The position numbers were made by a program, and so were the translations under genes. Positions 22,860-33,559 of a stretch of 64,000 nt of DNA are shown one piece after another (positions within the stretch are counted from its first letter, which is position 1; each line of letters starts with the position of its first letter). The notes beneath the pieces are model-generated. The model worked only from the letters and a program-made list of their open reading frames with translations. It ran no database searches and was not told the origin of the DNA. The stretch is from contig JASSKH010000014.1 in NCBI GenBank assembly GCA_031763025.1, positions 10,964,563 through 11,028,562 of the forward strand, written 5' to 3'. This stretch comes from Macrocystis pyrifera (taxonomy: Eukaryota; Sar; Phaeophyceae; Laminariales; Laminariaceae).

Positions 22860-23420
22860 GTCCACGCCGCCATGACACACTCGCGCCGGTAGCCGAATGT
22901 TTCATCCGAGGAAGACGTCCCGACACCTGATGACGGCGGAATGATCTTGCTGCAGTCACGGCCGCGGCCATTGTCGGGTGTAAAGGTAGAAGCAGAAATC
23001 TCCCTTCGGCTCTAACGTTGACCCTGTGGCGTCCCGGTACCATGTACGGCAGTACCAAACACCTGTGCGGCCTCTCGTGCAACCGATCGAGCCTGCATAT
23101 CATTTCCGGGCTTCTGATACATCCACGCCATGAGGTTGATTGAGTGCGTCGCACATCCATGCCCATGCTTCCTGCCGTGTGCGCCTATAGTCTGATGCCT
23201 TGACCAGAACCTCCAAGCCATCAAGCACGGGCTAGATAATCACGAACGCAGCCATATTGCCTTTTACAAGAAAGTTAATATTTCGCTCCACCCGCCCATT
23301 ACTCGGACCGTTGACAGACGTGTACTCACGGCGGATGTTGTTGTCAACTAGAAGCCTTTCGATGTCGCTGTTGACGAATCTAGGTCATTCTGCGTGCAAA
23401 AGCCTTCCGGCTTCCGGTAG
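22860..23420 (-). pseudogene. Copia integrase C-part remnant, fragment B2
   Basis: In shifting minus-strand frames one can follow the NDL...VNSD block near 23400, VDNN..REYTSVN near 23330, VERNINFLVKGN near 23270 and then INLMAWMYQKPGN near 23100. This corresponds to the second half of a copia integrase. No continuous frame remains. Confidence 0.6.
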
Positions 23421-25585
23421 GCATTGCCGACCGCCAGGAACGGGCGGAAGCATACTTTGGTACACTCAAACATGTCATGAACTTGACAGCAATTCACTCC
23501 TGAACACAGTACGGAATATATGTATGTATGTTGTAACTGTCAGTAGTTGTATACGCTGCTGGAACCTCAGCATATAAAATCGTAGGCACACATGCCTTCG
23601 CATTAAATATCCCGAGCCGCCAACACGGGAATTCGGGCAGGAGAGCACCAAGCCAGTTCATAACCTCACGTTCCGGCACACGCGGGGCAAGGGCGAGTCC
23701 GGGTAAGTCTGTCGAACGCCAACTGCTCCTCCTTGCTGAGGTGGACGACTGGGGGTACACTCCCTTGCAGTTGGCGTCCTTCATATCATCACTGTAGGTC
23801 GGACATGCCGAACATCTTCGAGCAGCAGTTCGGCTCAGATGTTTTGTGGTCAACCTCAAACCACTGCACATGTGGTCGTCGTGTCATTCACTCGCATCCA
23901 TCACATGTTTATCCGGTACATTCTGCTGTGTTGACGATGAATGAGAGCTCGAGTCAGACCATTGAGCCACACTCAGGAGCTGATCCACGGTACCCGACTG
24001 TGAATGAGAATCGCCCGCGTAACACTGCCCTAACTCTCTGCATCCGATGAATGCTCCTCTATAGGAGACGGCGCGCGACACGCCACAGCAGGACACGATA
24101 AACATAGGCAGTTAATAGGGTACGAAGGGCTTGGGACCGGAAACAAAGGAGGTCATGGCCTGGAGAGACACGTTCAAGAATGCTGTCGCGAAGACGTATG
24201 CCGCCGGCCCCAGATGGCTGTGTCACAGGGTGTGCACATGCAGATAAGCCAAGATGCTATCTAGGTCTAAAGAGAGCGCTGAGGGGACTGCCCTCTTGAA
24301 GGGTATTGGCTGGTGGGAGGGCAGGCGAAGCTAGTGCGTGCACGACCATGACATATTTAAAACGATAATTGCGCACAAAAGTGGGCAGCCCTTCTCAGCT
24401 GTCGGCATAAACAGCTAAGGCCTTGCCGTCGACTCTGGCCTCCCTGTCGTTAAGGCGTCCAGTAGTTGGACAGGCAAGACGGTGGCTTCATCAGGCATGT
24501 TCAGTTGTTTTTACCGATATGTCCAAGAGGGTGGGCTCATGTCCAATATGTCTAATTTCTCCGATTTGTCTGTAGCTAGCTGCACGTACAAGTGCATACC
24601 ACGAACACTTTATGTTACCGCCGGTACAGCATGCATGCATATGTGTTTCTCGAGGCTTTCCGGGAATGGGGAGACACATTTGCCGATTTTCGCCAACACG
24701 GACGAAGAATGAAAACCGACGACGTTGATGAACTTGATGGTGTACCGTCCTCCGCTCCCCCCCCCCCTGCGCCTACCCCCAGGCTTCCATCAAATATTTC
24801 GCTGCTATTATGCGTGCTGCTGGTAGTGCTGGATAGAACATAGTTGAGGACACATTGCATGGCGACATGGGGAGCGTCGTGCCAGTCGGTTCGACTTCGG
24901 TGCCATCTTTCAAGACGAACAGACATTCTAAACAGAGCCACTGGAACAACCAAAACGTGGCACGATCGACCCGGAGGACACGTCGAGAAGACACCTGGAA
25001 TAAGACTGGACGTGGGTGGGGACTAAGGTCTGTTGCACGCGCATCTGGCTTGGAGAGGGGAACATGAAGCGGCGCTGGGTAGAGCAGGCTCCCAACAATA
25101 CTGTGTATGTAAAACACGGCAGACGGGGCGGGGCGAAGAAGCGAGACGACTGTCAATAGAGTGGTGCCCAGGCCGGTGGTCTGCGAGGCAGGGACGGCGT
25201 AGGAGAAAGATGTTGCCCGCTGACAAACCTTGTGGGACGGCGGTCACAGGGAGAATATCCTCTGAACCGATGCCGACGCAGCCACTGAAGGCGAAGAGAG
25301 GTAAATTCGACATTCGTAAGACCAACTTGTCCAAACGCGAGTTCGCTCATGTTACATAATTCCAACAGTGACACCCTCAAGAGGCCTAATCTAGGGATCA
25401 ACAGGCGGTCTACTTGTAGGAACTGTTTTCACAACAAATACTGCAACCGACGGAGGACGCCCGTTTGCTTGGCCAAAGACGCGCGATCGTTCGCTGTATG
25501 CTACGGCTGGTGAGGTATTTCGTGGCTTGGAGGAGTCATGCGAAATTGAATTGTTTCCTCCTGCACCGAAGGGTTTGACTTTGTA
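23421..25585. other. Unassigned stretch
   Basis: No domain recognised in either strand. It contains a C-run (about 24762-24771) but no repeat unit shared with other parts of the window that I could see. Confidence 0.35.
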
Positions 25586-25846
25586 TATTGTACTCAGAAA
25601 CACGAGATATAAGATATGGTAGATTGGGGAGTTCCATTCTAAAAAAAGGATTCCAGCAGTAGGGTATTGGGATATCGGGGTAATGGGTGCCCAGTAGTGC
25701 CACTTGTCAGGTGTAACTCTATACTGCATATGAGGCGAGTCGACTCCGTAGCTAGATATAATATAAGAGAAGTTCCGTGTTACTGTCTGGAGTCAGCCAC
25801 GCGTTCCCGTGCCAGCTGCGTCTATACCTTTAGGGATCAATGAACA
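25586..25846 (+). repeat. 5' LTR of element C
   Basis: Matches 29181-29443 and, more distantly, the LTRs of A and D (ACTCAGAAACACGA at the start; TCTGGAGTCAGCCACGCG, CCCGTGCCAGCTGCG and CTATACCTTTAG near the end). A TATAATATAAG box lies at about 25757-25767, a likely promoter for element transcription. Confidence 0.88.
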
Positions 25847-26035
25847 AACTTGTGAAAATGCCGGTGATCTTCTATTGGCAAGCATAGCCCATGCCAACCT
25901 AGAGAGATGGGAATCTGCTTCCAACATGTCTATTCTTAGATTATATGCTTTGTCAGAGAGCCAGCGTGTGTATTTTGAAGAAGAGATCGAGGTCTTGGAG
26001 GAGAGGACGTGTGTGTGAGAAGGAGAGGCAAACGA

Positions 26036-26345
26036 TGCCGAACCAGAAGCAGCAGCAATCTCAGCAGGGCCAAGTTTTTGCCGGACCTGGTAGATTCGCT
26101 TGGTACTGGTGGCGAAGGCGCTGGAGAGTAGTAATTGCAGGGCAGCAGCAGCTCCAGCAGCATCGTGAGCAACGTCAGGAGTCAGAGGATTGCTGCACTT
26201 TTGTTGCGACGATGAAGCGCTTGCAGTAACCACCGTTACCGCCGCCGCCGTGACCACCGCCGCCGCAACCGCCGGTTTGGCTACTGCCGTCTTCGCTACC
26301 GCCGCTGCCGCCGCCGTCGTCTCGACCGCCGCGTACCCGTCGTTG
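26036..26345 (+). pseudogene. Gln-tract and Pro-linker remnant, element C
   Basis: The plus-strand frame 26035-26229 reads NQKQQQSQQGQ and later GQQQLQQHREQRQ, a trace of the gag Gln tract. Next comes a (CCG)n-rich stretch giving PLPPPP..PPPPQPP, equivalent to the integrase-RT linker of A and D. The zinc knuckle, protease and integrase that separate these tracts in A and D are absent, which marks one deletion junction near 26200. Confidence 0.65.
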
Positions 26346-28069
26346 CTGCAACACCCCGGGAAAACCAGGCATCTGCCTGAATCTGTAGGTTCGATGCGTG
26401 CTGGCGACATAGATGTACGTGATGATATATGAAAGAGGGAGTTTGGCCGGCAGGAGCCGGGAGGGAACGTGGAGACCGCGGGAGCGACGCTGAAATTGTT
26501 CTGGAAGAATCGTTTGCCTGGACTGCTGAAGCACCACGCACGCAGATGGGGGGGACGTTGCCCCCGAGGAAGGAGACGAGGGAGAGAGTGAAGATGGGCG
26601 CAGGGGAAGGAGCCAGCATCATCTGTTCGGGACCAGCGCACGGGCGCGACAGGATACGCTGCCCCAAGAAAGAGAGGATGGAAGAGAGAGAACCGAGGCG
26701 CCACCAGCAATGACTTATGTCCGCACCAGGCACGTTTGACTTTATTGATTGATTGCTGTGGTGATTTCCGTTTTTAGATTGATTGTGTATCGATTTAAGA
26801 ATGGTGGATAATCTCCAAGCATTGGAGATTGAGATTTAGGAATGTTGGAAGTGGAACTCACAGCTGACGTAATTCATAATTTTACAAAAGGAGATGCACA
26901 GACGTATACGTATATAGCTTCCCTTAGTGAAGGTATCCTGTAGACGCACTGCAGGACTATGACGTCTGTCTGTTTTATGGTTGACTGGTCGAGGGCTCTG
27001 GTTGGGCATCCACACGAGTAAGAGTATGAACTGAAATGGGTAAAGGAACTCTAGAATTTAGTTGGGACACGTGCGAAAGATGTAAGCTAAATGACTGCAC
27101 AATCACCCTTCGCCCATGTGCGCCTTCTTGACGTCATTACGTATCATATACAGTGAGAAAATTGATAAGCCCTCCCTATGGTTGAGTTTGGCATTGCGTT
27201 GGTCTGATACTGGCAGAACCGAGCAAGTACAGCAGAAAGAGGTGTATGTGTTGAACCCTTGTGCCCAACTACACCAGCACGTCTGTTTACGGCATTTCAC
27301 ATATTTACACCTTGGTATGCGGGTATCTCATTTCTGAGTTAGTGGGTTGATGTGTAGCTGTTTAGCACGACCCGCGCCACTTGTTACGTGCCAAAAGGCA
27401 AGGTATTTGTGGACGGATAAATACTATACGAGTACAGCAGCAGCAGAAGTAGTATGGTACTGAGAGCGACACATCAGAGTATACATTGCACAGATTCGCG
27501 TTAAACACTCACTGAACTGCAGAATAGAGGAACACCCCCTCGTCCAGCGTCTGTTGCCCCGTACTACTGCTGATGATGTAAGAGTTATTAGTATGAGCTG
27601 ACACGAAAACAGTTTGCTTGGCACTGCTGTATATATTCATCAAGTACGTACTGCAGTATATAGTGGTCGTGGAATACATGGGTTTAATGTGGGACCAGAT
27701 ATTCTCGTCGACAGGTTACTGTTATTTTAGCAGTAGCATTTGAGAAGTTGAACTATGGTGGTGAAGAGGAGTTTGCAAGCTGTGAGCGCGTCAAAAGAGC
27801 GAAACACCGAATGCGGACCTAATCGCTCGAATGCACGTCTCATTCCTTGTGTGTGCCGGGTCAATGCTGCGGAGGCGACGTTTGATTTCACCCAGGAGGA
27901 TAAGCTGGATGACCGAAGCTGCGGTGACGCCATGAGAGCGGGCGGAAAGGCAGCCGCGGCGGAGGCAACAGCAGTAGTGTTTGGGGCATTGGGGTGGGGG
28001 GTTTTTAAATGTGGTTGCCTGTGAATCTGGATGAATATTTTCATTGTTATGTTTTAGAATTGTTTTCAG
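26346..28069. other. Internal region of element C without recognised coding
   Basis: This occupies the place of RT and RNase H in A and D, but I see none of their motifs. It may be rearranged or captured sequence. Confidence 0.4.
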
Positions 28070-28439
28070 GTCGATTATGATTCCGCGAGAGTTATTGGAG
28101 TTTTCGAGTAGTTTCAACGTCGAATAACATTCCAGTGAAAAGAGATGTATGCTATCTTGCATCACCGCCGCTATCTATGTATATATGGCAGGAGTTGGGG
28201 GCAAAGGGGGACTCTTGTCCGGAGGAACGGAGTTCCTTGCGATCTCAAGCATAATATTTTCTTAGCTTAATTTTCATTTTTGATGAGCATGACTACTGTT
28301 TATGATTTTTTCCATGATTTGCATTAATTTTCTACCAAATAGAGGGAGAGGTTTTTGACGAGGCTGAAGTGGGACTATCAAGCGCCTGGGGGCGGGTGCG
28401 ATCCATGTTTAATGGTTTCTGATTTGGAAGGTTTGAGTA

Positions 28440-28547
28440 TTACGGGGGGTACATAGTTAATAGGACCTATGGTATATACACAAAAACCTATATATTTTCC
28501 TATTTTTACAAACAAAATTTGGTCCCGTTAACTATGGACCCCCGTAA
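28440..28547. mobile_element. MITE copy 3, nested in element C
   Basis: 108 bp, TTACGGGGGG... to ...CCCCCGTAA, flanked by TA (28438-28439, 28548-28549). The same 3' UTR in element D at about 60598-60605 has the uninterrupted site (GGATAGTATTTTGG). This shows the insertion point and supports a TA target duplication. Confidence 0.9.
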
Positions 28548-28609
28548 TAGTACTTCGGAAATTGAGAGTTCGATTTTTTTTCGGTTCTTGAAAACTTGTG
28601 CGTTTGTTC

Positions 28610-28905
28610 AAAGTCAATACTGACTGAGTGGTCTAGCAGGTAGTGTTATATAATTCCCTAGGGTGGGTCGGGGGTTCAAGTCTCGCCGAATTCGTAAGTT
28701 GTTCGTTTCGAGCGTGCGCGGTGGAGACAATGCGAATGATTATGATAGTGTGCCTGTAGACACCAGTAGCGTTTGGTGAAGGGAGCGCCCCGGAGATCAC
28801 TGTCACTATATCGACGAGATTCCACCGAATATCTTTGGACCAATCCGCGGAAAATGTGTTGTACCTGACTGAATCCGAAAAGAATGCCGTTTTACCTGGC
28901 ATTGG
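28610..28905 (+). mobile_element. SINE-like insertion with tRNA-type A and B boxes
   Basis: This segment interrupts the 3' UTR of element C relative to D. It contains an A-box-like TGGTCTAGCAGG (28629-28640) and a B-box-like GGTTCAAGTCTC (28673-28684) with tRNA-like spacing, so an RNA polymerase III promoter is likely. It is not the same family as the SINEs at 52.2 and 62.7 kb, and I see no clear A-tail. Confidence 0.45.
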
Positions 28906-29180
28906 ATTTCGAGAGTTTTATGTGTTTGCAACAGAGAGGCTGGGGATTTGAGCATTTGAGTGCTGATTTGAGGATTTGAATATTGATTCAAGAATTTGAT
29001 TTTTGAGTTACAGATTGAATTTTTGACCTTCTGACTTTGATTTGAGTTGATTGTAATATTTAGATATATCAACCCTGCGATGTCGTACATTTTCATGTAC
29101 AGAGCTGGGGGGAATATTGATCATGCACAAGAGCAGGGAAGATATTAGTATGGTCGTGCATAATGAGTAGGGGGGATGTG

Positions 29181-29443
29181 GGTTTTACTCAGAAGCACGG
29201 CATATAAGATACATGGTAGATTGGGGAGTTCCATGCTAAAAAAGGATTCCGGCAGTAGGGTATTGGGATATCGGGGTAATGTGTGCCCACCAATGCCACT
29301 CGTCAGGTGTAACTTTATACTGCATATGAGGCGAGTCAACTCGGCAGCTCGGATATAATATAAGAGGAGTTCCGTGTTTCTGTCTGGAGTCAGCCACGCG
29401 TTCCCGTGCCAGCTGCGTCTATACCTTTAGAGATTAATCGACA
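29181..29443 (+). repeat. 3' LTR of element C
   Basis: The partner of 25586-25846, preceded by a GGGGGGATG purine tract (about 29170-29179). The two LTRs differ at many sites, including a diverged 5' edge. Confidence 0.85.
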
Positions 29444-30927
29444 GACTTCTTTGCATAGTCTTGACCCGTGATGTATTGACGTCGCGGGCGAATGGAACAT
29501 GCTAACTACTTCGTTGTGACAGCCGCTTCGTTAAGATATTCCCTCTTTAGCGAGTCAGTTTCTCTCAGGACCGGCCGATACCTTCGTGACATAGTCTCCC
29601 CTCGCTCCCTTCCCGCAGATGGCGCGAGAAGCATAGAATACGCAATAGATGCTGCACGCCTATACGCTTGAATATGATGACACGTCAGTTTCGTCCCTCT
29701 TCTCCCGATACGTATCGTTCTCAAGACGCATGCTACGGAACAGGGCACCTACAGTAACATTTTATGAGGCTCCTCGTTTAAGTACCACTACTATGGAGGA
29801 GGCGTTCTGCGAGAGGGGTGGTATTGTTTGGGTATCTTGATTTCTGAATGACGGCGGTAGGTTCCGCGACTCAGCAACTACTAAACCATCCATACTCTCA
29901 TTCGTTTGGCAATATTTCTCGAACAAAACGTACGATAGGCCGATTTTAAGCGTCACTTTTATTTTTGTCATCAACAGTCTTCGAGAGAGATACATAGTTT
30001 CTCACGTCAAGGGCTCCAGAAAACAAAGCGTGCTACATCTACCATAATGCAGGTTCCATAAGTTAATGTAGGTATCCAACAAATAATATGATTTACTGTC
30101 TAGCAGTAAACGTCCACGTTGAACCCGACAATATTGGGTACGGTAGCTCCTCGGATCTGGAACCCCGTCAATGTTAATCGCATTTGGGCTCGAACATGCA
30201 GCCCTCCATCGAGAATGCCTCGAAACGGTTCTTCAAAATCTCGTCGTGCCGTTTCATCGATACTATGTACTCAGTTATTTCCGAAATATTTTATCTACCG
30301 CGCGGCACTGAGGTTTGCTTCAATGTGCTTGGTATCTCCAGCGAAATGTAGGGGAATATCAGCCGAGCGTATGGCTCCTTGAGTACTCTTAGACACTCGA
30401 GTCTACCGCTTGCTTTTCGTACGGGGAGTAAAGTAGCATATTCTTGATATCATCAGGTACGTTTCTGCGCTGCTGGCTCAGGCTTTGGTTGAACCCCATT
30501 CTAAGATAATGGCGTTTCCCGACACCGATTTCCGACTATAAAGTCCGTTGCCACATCCCGCAGCAACCTAACAACCGAACGGCATGCCTACGCTTCGTGC
30601 ACGGCAAGCCCGGCGTGTCCTGTAACCACCAAGCAGAGAAGGCTTATGGTTACACTCAAGAGTACGCGCCTATGACGAATGGCGGGAGCAAACCCGAAAC
30701 ACCGATCACCCTCGTAGTGTAAGGAGTACCATCATAATCCTGTGCGCGGGGTTGTTCGTCCTACTGCTCTATTGGATTGTTCACCTAGTATGGTGCCAAA
30801 CGCAGGACTTGTATTTTCATTGTGGAGAATGCAGGACGCTTCTACAGTACAGTACGGAAACTGTATTGACACTCACTCCAGCATGGCCATCACAAGTTGC
30901 GGATGTCAACCCACCTTGAGAGTTCGT
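29444..30927. other. Unassigned stretch
   Basis: Short frames only, with no domain or element end recognised. Confidence 0.35.
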
Positions 30928-31441
30928 GATGAAGTAGCACATCCATCGTATAGGAATGCATATACTCGTAAGTGGACCTTATATAGTTTCAACAGCTTCA
31001 TAGAAAAACCAGGTTTACCTGTGGACGAATCTTATATGGTGATTCGTAGCACTTTAGGCGTGTGTCTGCAGGCGAATCTTATATGGTGATTCGTAGCGCT
31101 TTGGGAATCTTCTGGATGACAACGTCCCGGTAGAGAACAATATCTTATGTAAAAATTAGGAATTTTCTGTATGACAACGTCCCGGTAGAGAACAATATCT
31201 TATTTAAAAATTAGGAAGTTTCTGTATGACAACGTCCCGATACACTGTATCTGCATACGGATTAGTTTGTGGTTAATGTCTGGGCTGAGTTGTGTCCCCG
31301 ACGATGCCCTCCTCGCTCACGCGAGTTCTCTCTTTCCCTCTAATCGCTTGTGGATCAATAAGAAGTTCGCAAGCAGCGTGCTCTACCCAGCATCGACATC
31401 CCTGTGCCCCTTACTTACCAGCTTATACCTCTGCAATACCT
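30928..31441 (+). repeat. Unclassified dispersed repeat R, copy 1
   Basis: Matches 52130-52158 plus 52519-52919: TAGCACATCCATCGTATAGG at the left, CTTTGGGAATCTTCTG and TGACAACGTCCCGGTAGAG inside, and a GCATCGACATCCCTGTGCCC block at the right. It has internal sub-repeats (TCTTATATGGTGATTCGTAGC twice; TATGACAACGTCCC three times). It is non-coding and could be an LTR or other element fragment. This copy lacks the SINE found in copy 2. Confidence 0.8.
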
Positions 31442-32216
31442 TTCACCTTTGGCATCGTCGACTAGCACTGGTCACCGCTGAGCTAGACGCACCTGCTTCT
31501 CACGGCATTCTCTTACCCTCCCTGACTCCTGTCGCCCTGTCAGCGTCATGAGAGGCTTTCTATTTTTCAGTTGCGAGTCATTTTGTTTTATTGCATGCAG
31601 CAACTTTCGGGCTGCACCCGCCGCAGCAATCTAGCCTCGTCACAGCAGTAGCCTCTTGGAACCCCTGCCATCCGCTCGTAGCCCCGCGACCTCTCAGATA
31701 GCGCCTGTGCGTTTGCTCTCCTGGCACAGTCGATTTTCTTTGACGATGGTCTACGAAAGGCCAACTTTGTACAGTAGCGAGATGAGAGCCTATCCCTTAC
31801 AGTAGTAAAATACGAGCACGTACTATTAGTAGTAGCATTTCTTCTTCTCGTTTTTGGGGAACCTTGCTGGGTTTTAGGGGATTTTCAGGTACAGCAGGAA
31901 TATCGCAACATAATTGCAACATGTGTCGTTCCATCGGCATGGTACATACTACTCCTCAAGTATATAATATACTCGTACAAGTGCGTTTTTAATTGAACCG
32001 TATTTTCCACCCGTTGTTGGCACCCTGATTCTGTTTCAGTCTCGTTTGTAGACAACAGAACAAACTGGCGCACATGCTCGCACTGCTGAACAGCCAATTG
32101 AGCACCGCCTGCATCAATTAATACTCGGAAGTGTCTAACGCACCTGCTATATATTACGGCCCAACCCCGTCCCGTTTGGCGTTTGGTGCTTTGTACACAT
32201 TGCGCTCGTTGTACCT
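31442..32216. other. Unassigned stretch
   Basis: Nothing recognised on either strand. Confidence 0.35.
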
Positions 32217-32560
32217 TCTGTAACATGGACCGGCATTTTGCTAAATGGACCGGCATGCTGCTCGTGTGGATAATTCTCCGGTATTCGATAATTTACCAGC
32301 GATGCATATCCTGCACAACGCGCACACGCGAACGTTGGAACATGTTCAAGCACGATCCAAACATATTCAATCAAGTATACGGCGCACCATAAAAATGTTG
32401 ATTTTATATCGGCGTGCTGTGCAAATGTTGATTTTGTACCGGCGTGCCGTGCAAGTGTTGGTCTTATGCCAGTATGCTGCGCAAATGCTACAAAATATGC
32501 CGGCGCGAAAATTTGGGTCGGTATGCTGCACAAATGTCGCAAAATGTACCATCACATTTA
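32217..32560 (+). repeat. Minisatellite, GTGCAAATGTTGATTTTRTACCGGCGTGC unit
   Basis: About 31-bp units are repeated with variation at 32380-32560, preceded by shorter ATGGACCGGCAT repeats near 32225-32256. The frame yields repeating MLILYRRAVQ peptides, which I read as a by-product of the repeat and not a gene. Confidence 0.75.
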
Positions 32561-32666
32561 TTCATTGGGTTTTTTCTTTTTTTTTTTTTTATTGTTATAA
32601 TATTCGATTCCTTATCTTATTTCTCGCGTCTATCCCTGACTTATCAATGTTACCTTGAGACCGTAC

Positions 32667-32834
32667 CTACAGAAAAATGACGATCTAATTCATGAACTCA
32701 AATTCGGTACAAATAATGGAACCATGGATGATATGGAAATGTCTCGGAATTTGTATCGAAGCGAGGTCACTTCTTCTTTTCGCTCCCGAAACCTCCTAAG
32801 CTTTACGAATCGGTCGCGAAAGTCTTGAGAGCAT
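32667..32834 (+). repeat. Split direct repeat A1
   Basis: Matches A2 at 42348-42512: CTACAG.AAAAT.ACGATC, GGTACAAATAATGGAACCAT and TGTATCGAAGCGAGGTCAC, then weaker to TCTTGAGA. It forms the left end of the element. Confidence 0.88.
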
Positions 32835-32840
32835 TGAGGG

Positions 32841-33357
32841 ATGCCGCGAAACACGCGCTCAACACCGGCCCTCCCAGCAGCCGCTGCTGCTATCGCGTCA
32901 GCCCCGGTCCCGGCGTTGCCCGAAGAGGCTCCGCGTCCCAACCTGAATCGGGCGTCGGCGACCTGGGTAGACCCTTCCACACAGCTGGAGCAGCTGCCCT
33001 GCTTCAAGCAAGGGGCCTCCTCGAGTCGGAGTTCCGCTTCACGGAGCATACGAGGAAGGCACAGGCCGTCAGCCAGGAGGGGACGCGGGAGCTGCGGGGT
33101 TGGGGGGGCTAGCAGCTCCGTTCGAAACGGTCGCGATCGCCGGTGGGGTGAACGCTGGGAGGAGTGCCTCGGCAACAGCGAGCTCGTCTGGGGCTGAGGG
33201 AGCTGGTCCGAGTGGGGTCCCGCAGTCTCAGACGCCGACCAAGGGAAGCGAGGAGCAAATACGATCAGGACCTGATCGGACTTACGACTTCCACGCACTT
33301 CCCAGAGGTACGAGTGTGTTTGCCGCCTGCTCGCGTTCACGAGGTTGGGTTGTCTAG
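32841..33357 (+). pseudogene. Putative gag N-part of the tyrosine-recombinase element
   Basis: The frame opens just inside A1 with MPRNTRSTPALPAAAAAI (from 32841). It is Ala/Pro/Ser-rich, then moves to another frame (33100-33357: ATASSSGAEGAGPSGVPQS and EEQIRSGPDRTYDF). Low-complexity N-termini are common in gag proteins of this group, but assignment rests on position only. The antisense frame at 32690-33340 is judged a shadow. Confidence 0.4.
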
Positions 33358-33559
33358 CGCCGCCGTGCTCGCGGGCCGTAGAGCCGACAACAATAGAATG
33401 GGTGCATTGCAGTATTAAACAATTTTTGTATCGGAGATTGGGTATTTTGTGGCACAGAGTATCGGAGATTGCGTGGGGTGGAGCGTATCATGCTGCTGTG
33501 TTCGATACTGTTATGCTCTCTTAGTCACTGCTAACTGACGTGCGTGCGCGGAGGGTACT

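Larger units (their letters stand above)
21384..23420 (-). mobile_element. Copia fragment B2 (integrase C-part to RNase H)
   Basis: The 3' half of a copia element on the minus strand: integrase C-terminal part (about 22860-23420), a GC-rich linker (22450-22860), RT (21895-22400) and RNase H (21384-21893). It is heavily decayed. It begins in integrase close to where fragment B1 ends. Confidence 0.72.
25586..29443 (+). mobile_element. Internally deleted copia element C
   Basis: Two LTRs (25586-25846 and about 29181-29443) of the A/D family enclose about 3.3 kb without polymerase. The leader after the 5' LTR matches D (GGTGATCTTCTRTTGGCAAG). Traces of the gag Gln tract (about 26040-26170) are followed directly by a Pro-rich linker remnant (about 26225-26340). 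The segment 28070-29180 aligns with the 3' UTR of A and D. A MITE (28440-28547) and a SINE-like insertion (28610-28905) sit in that 3' UTR. This is a non-autonomous deletion derivative. Confidence 0.85.
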
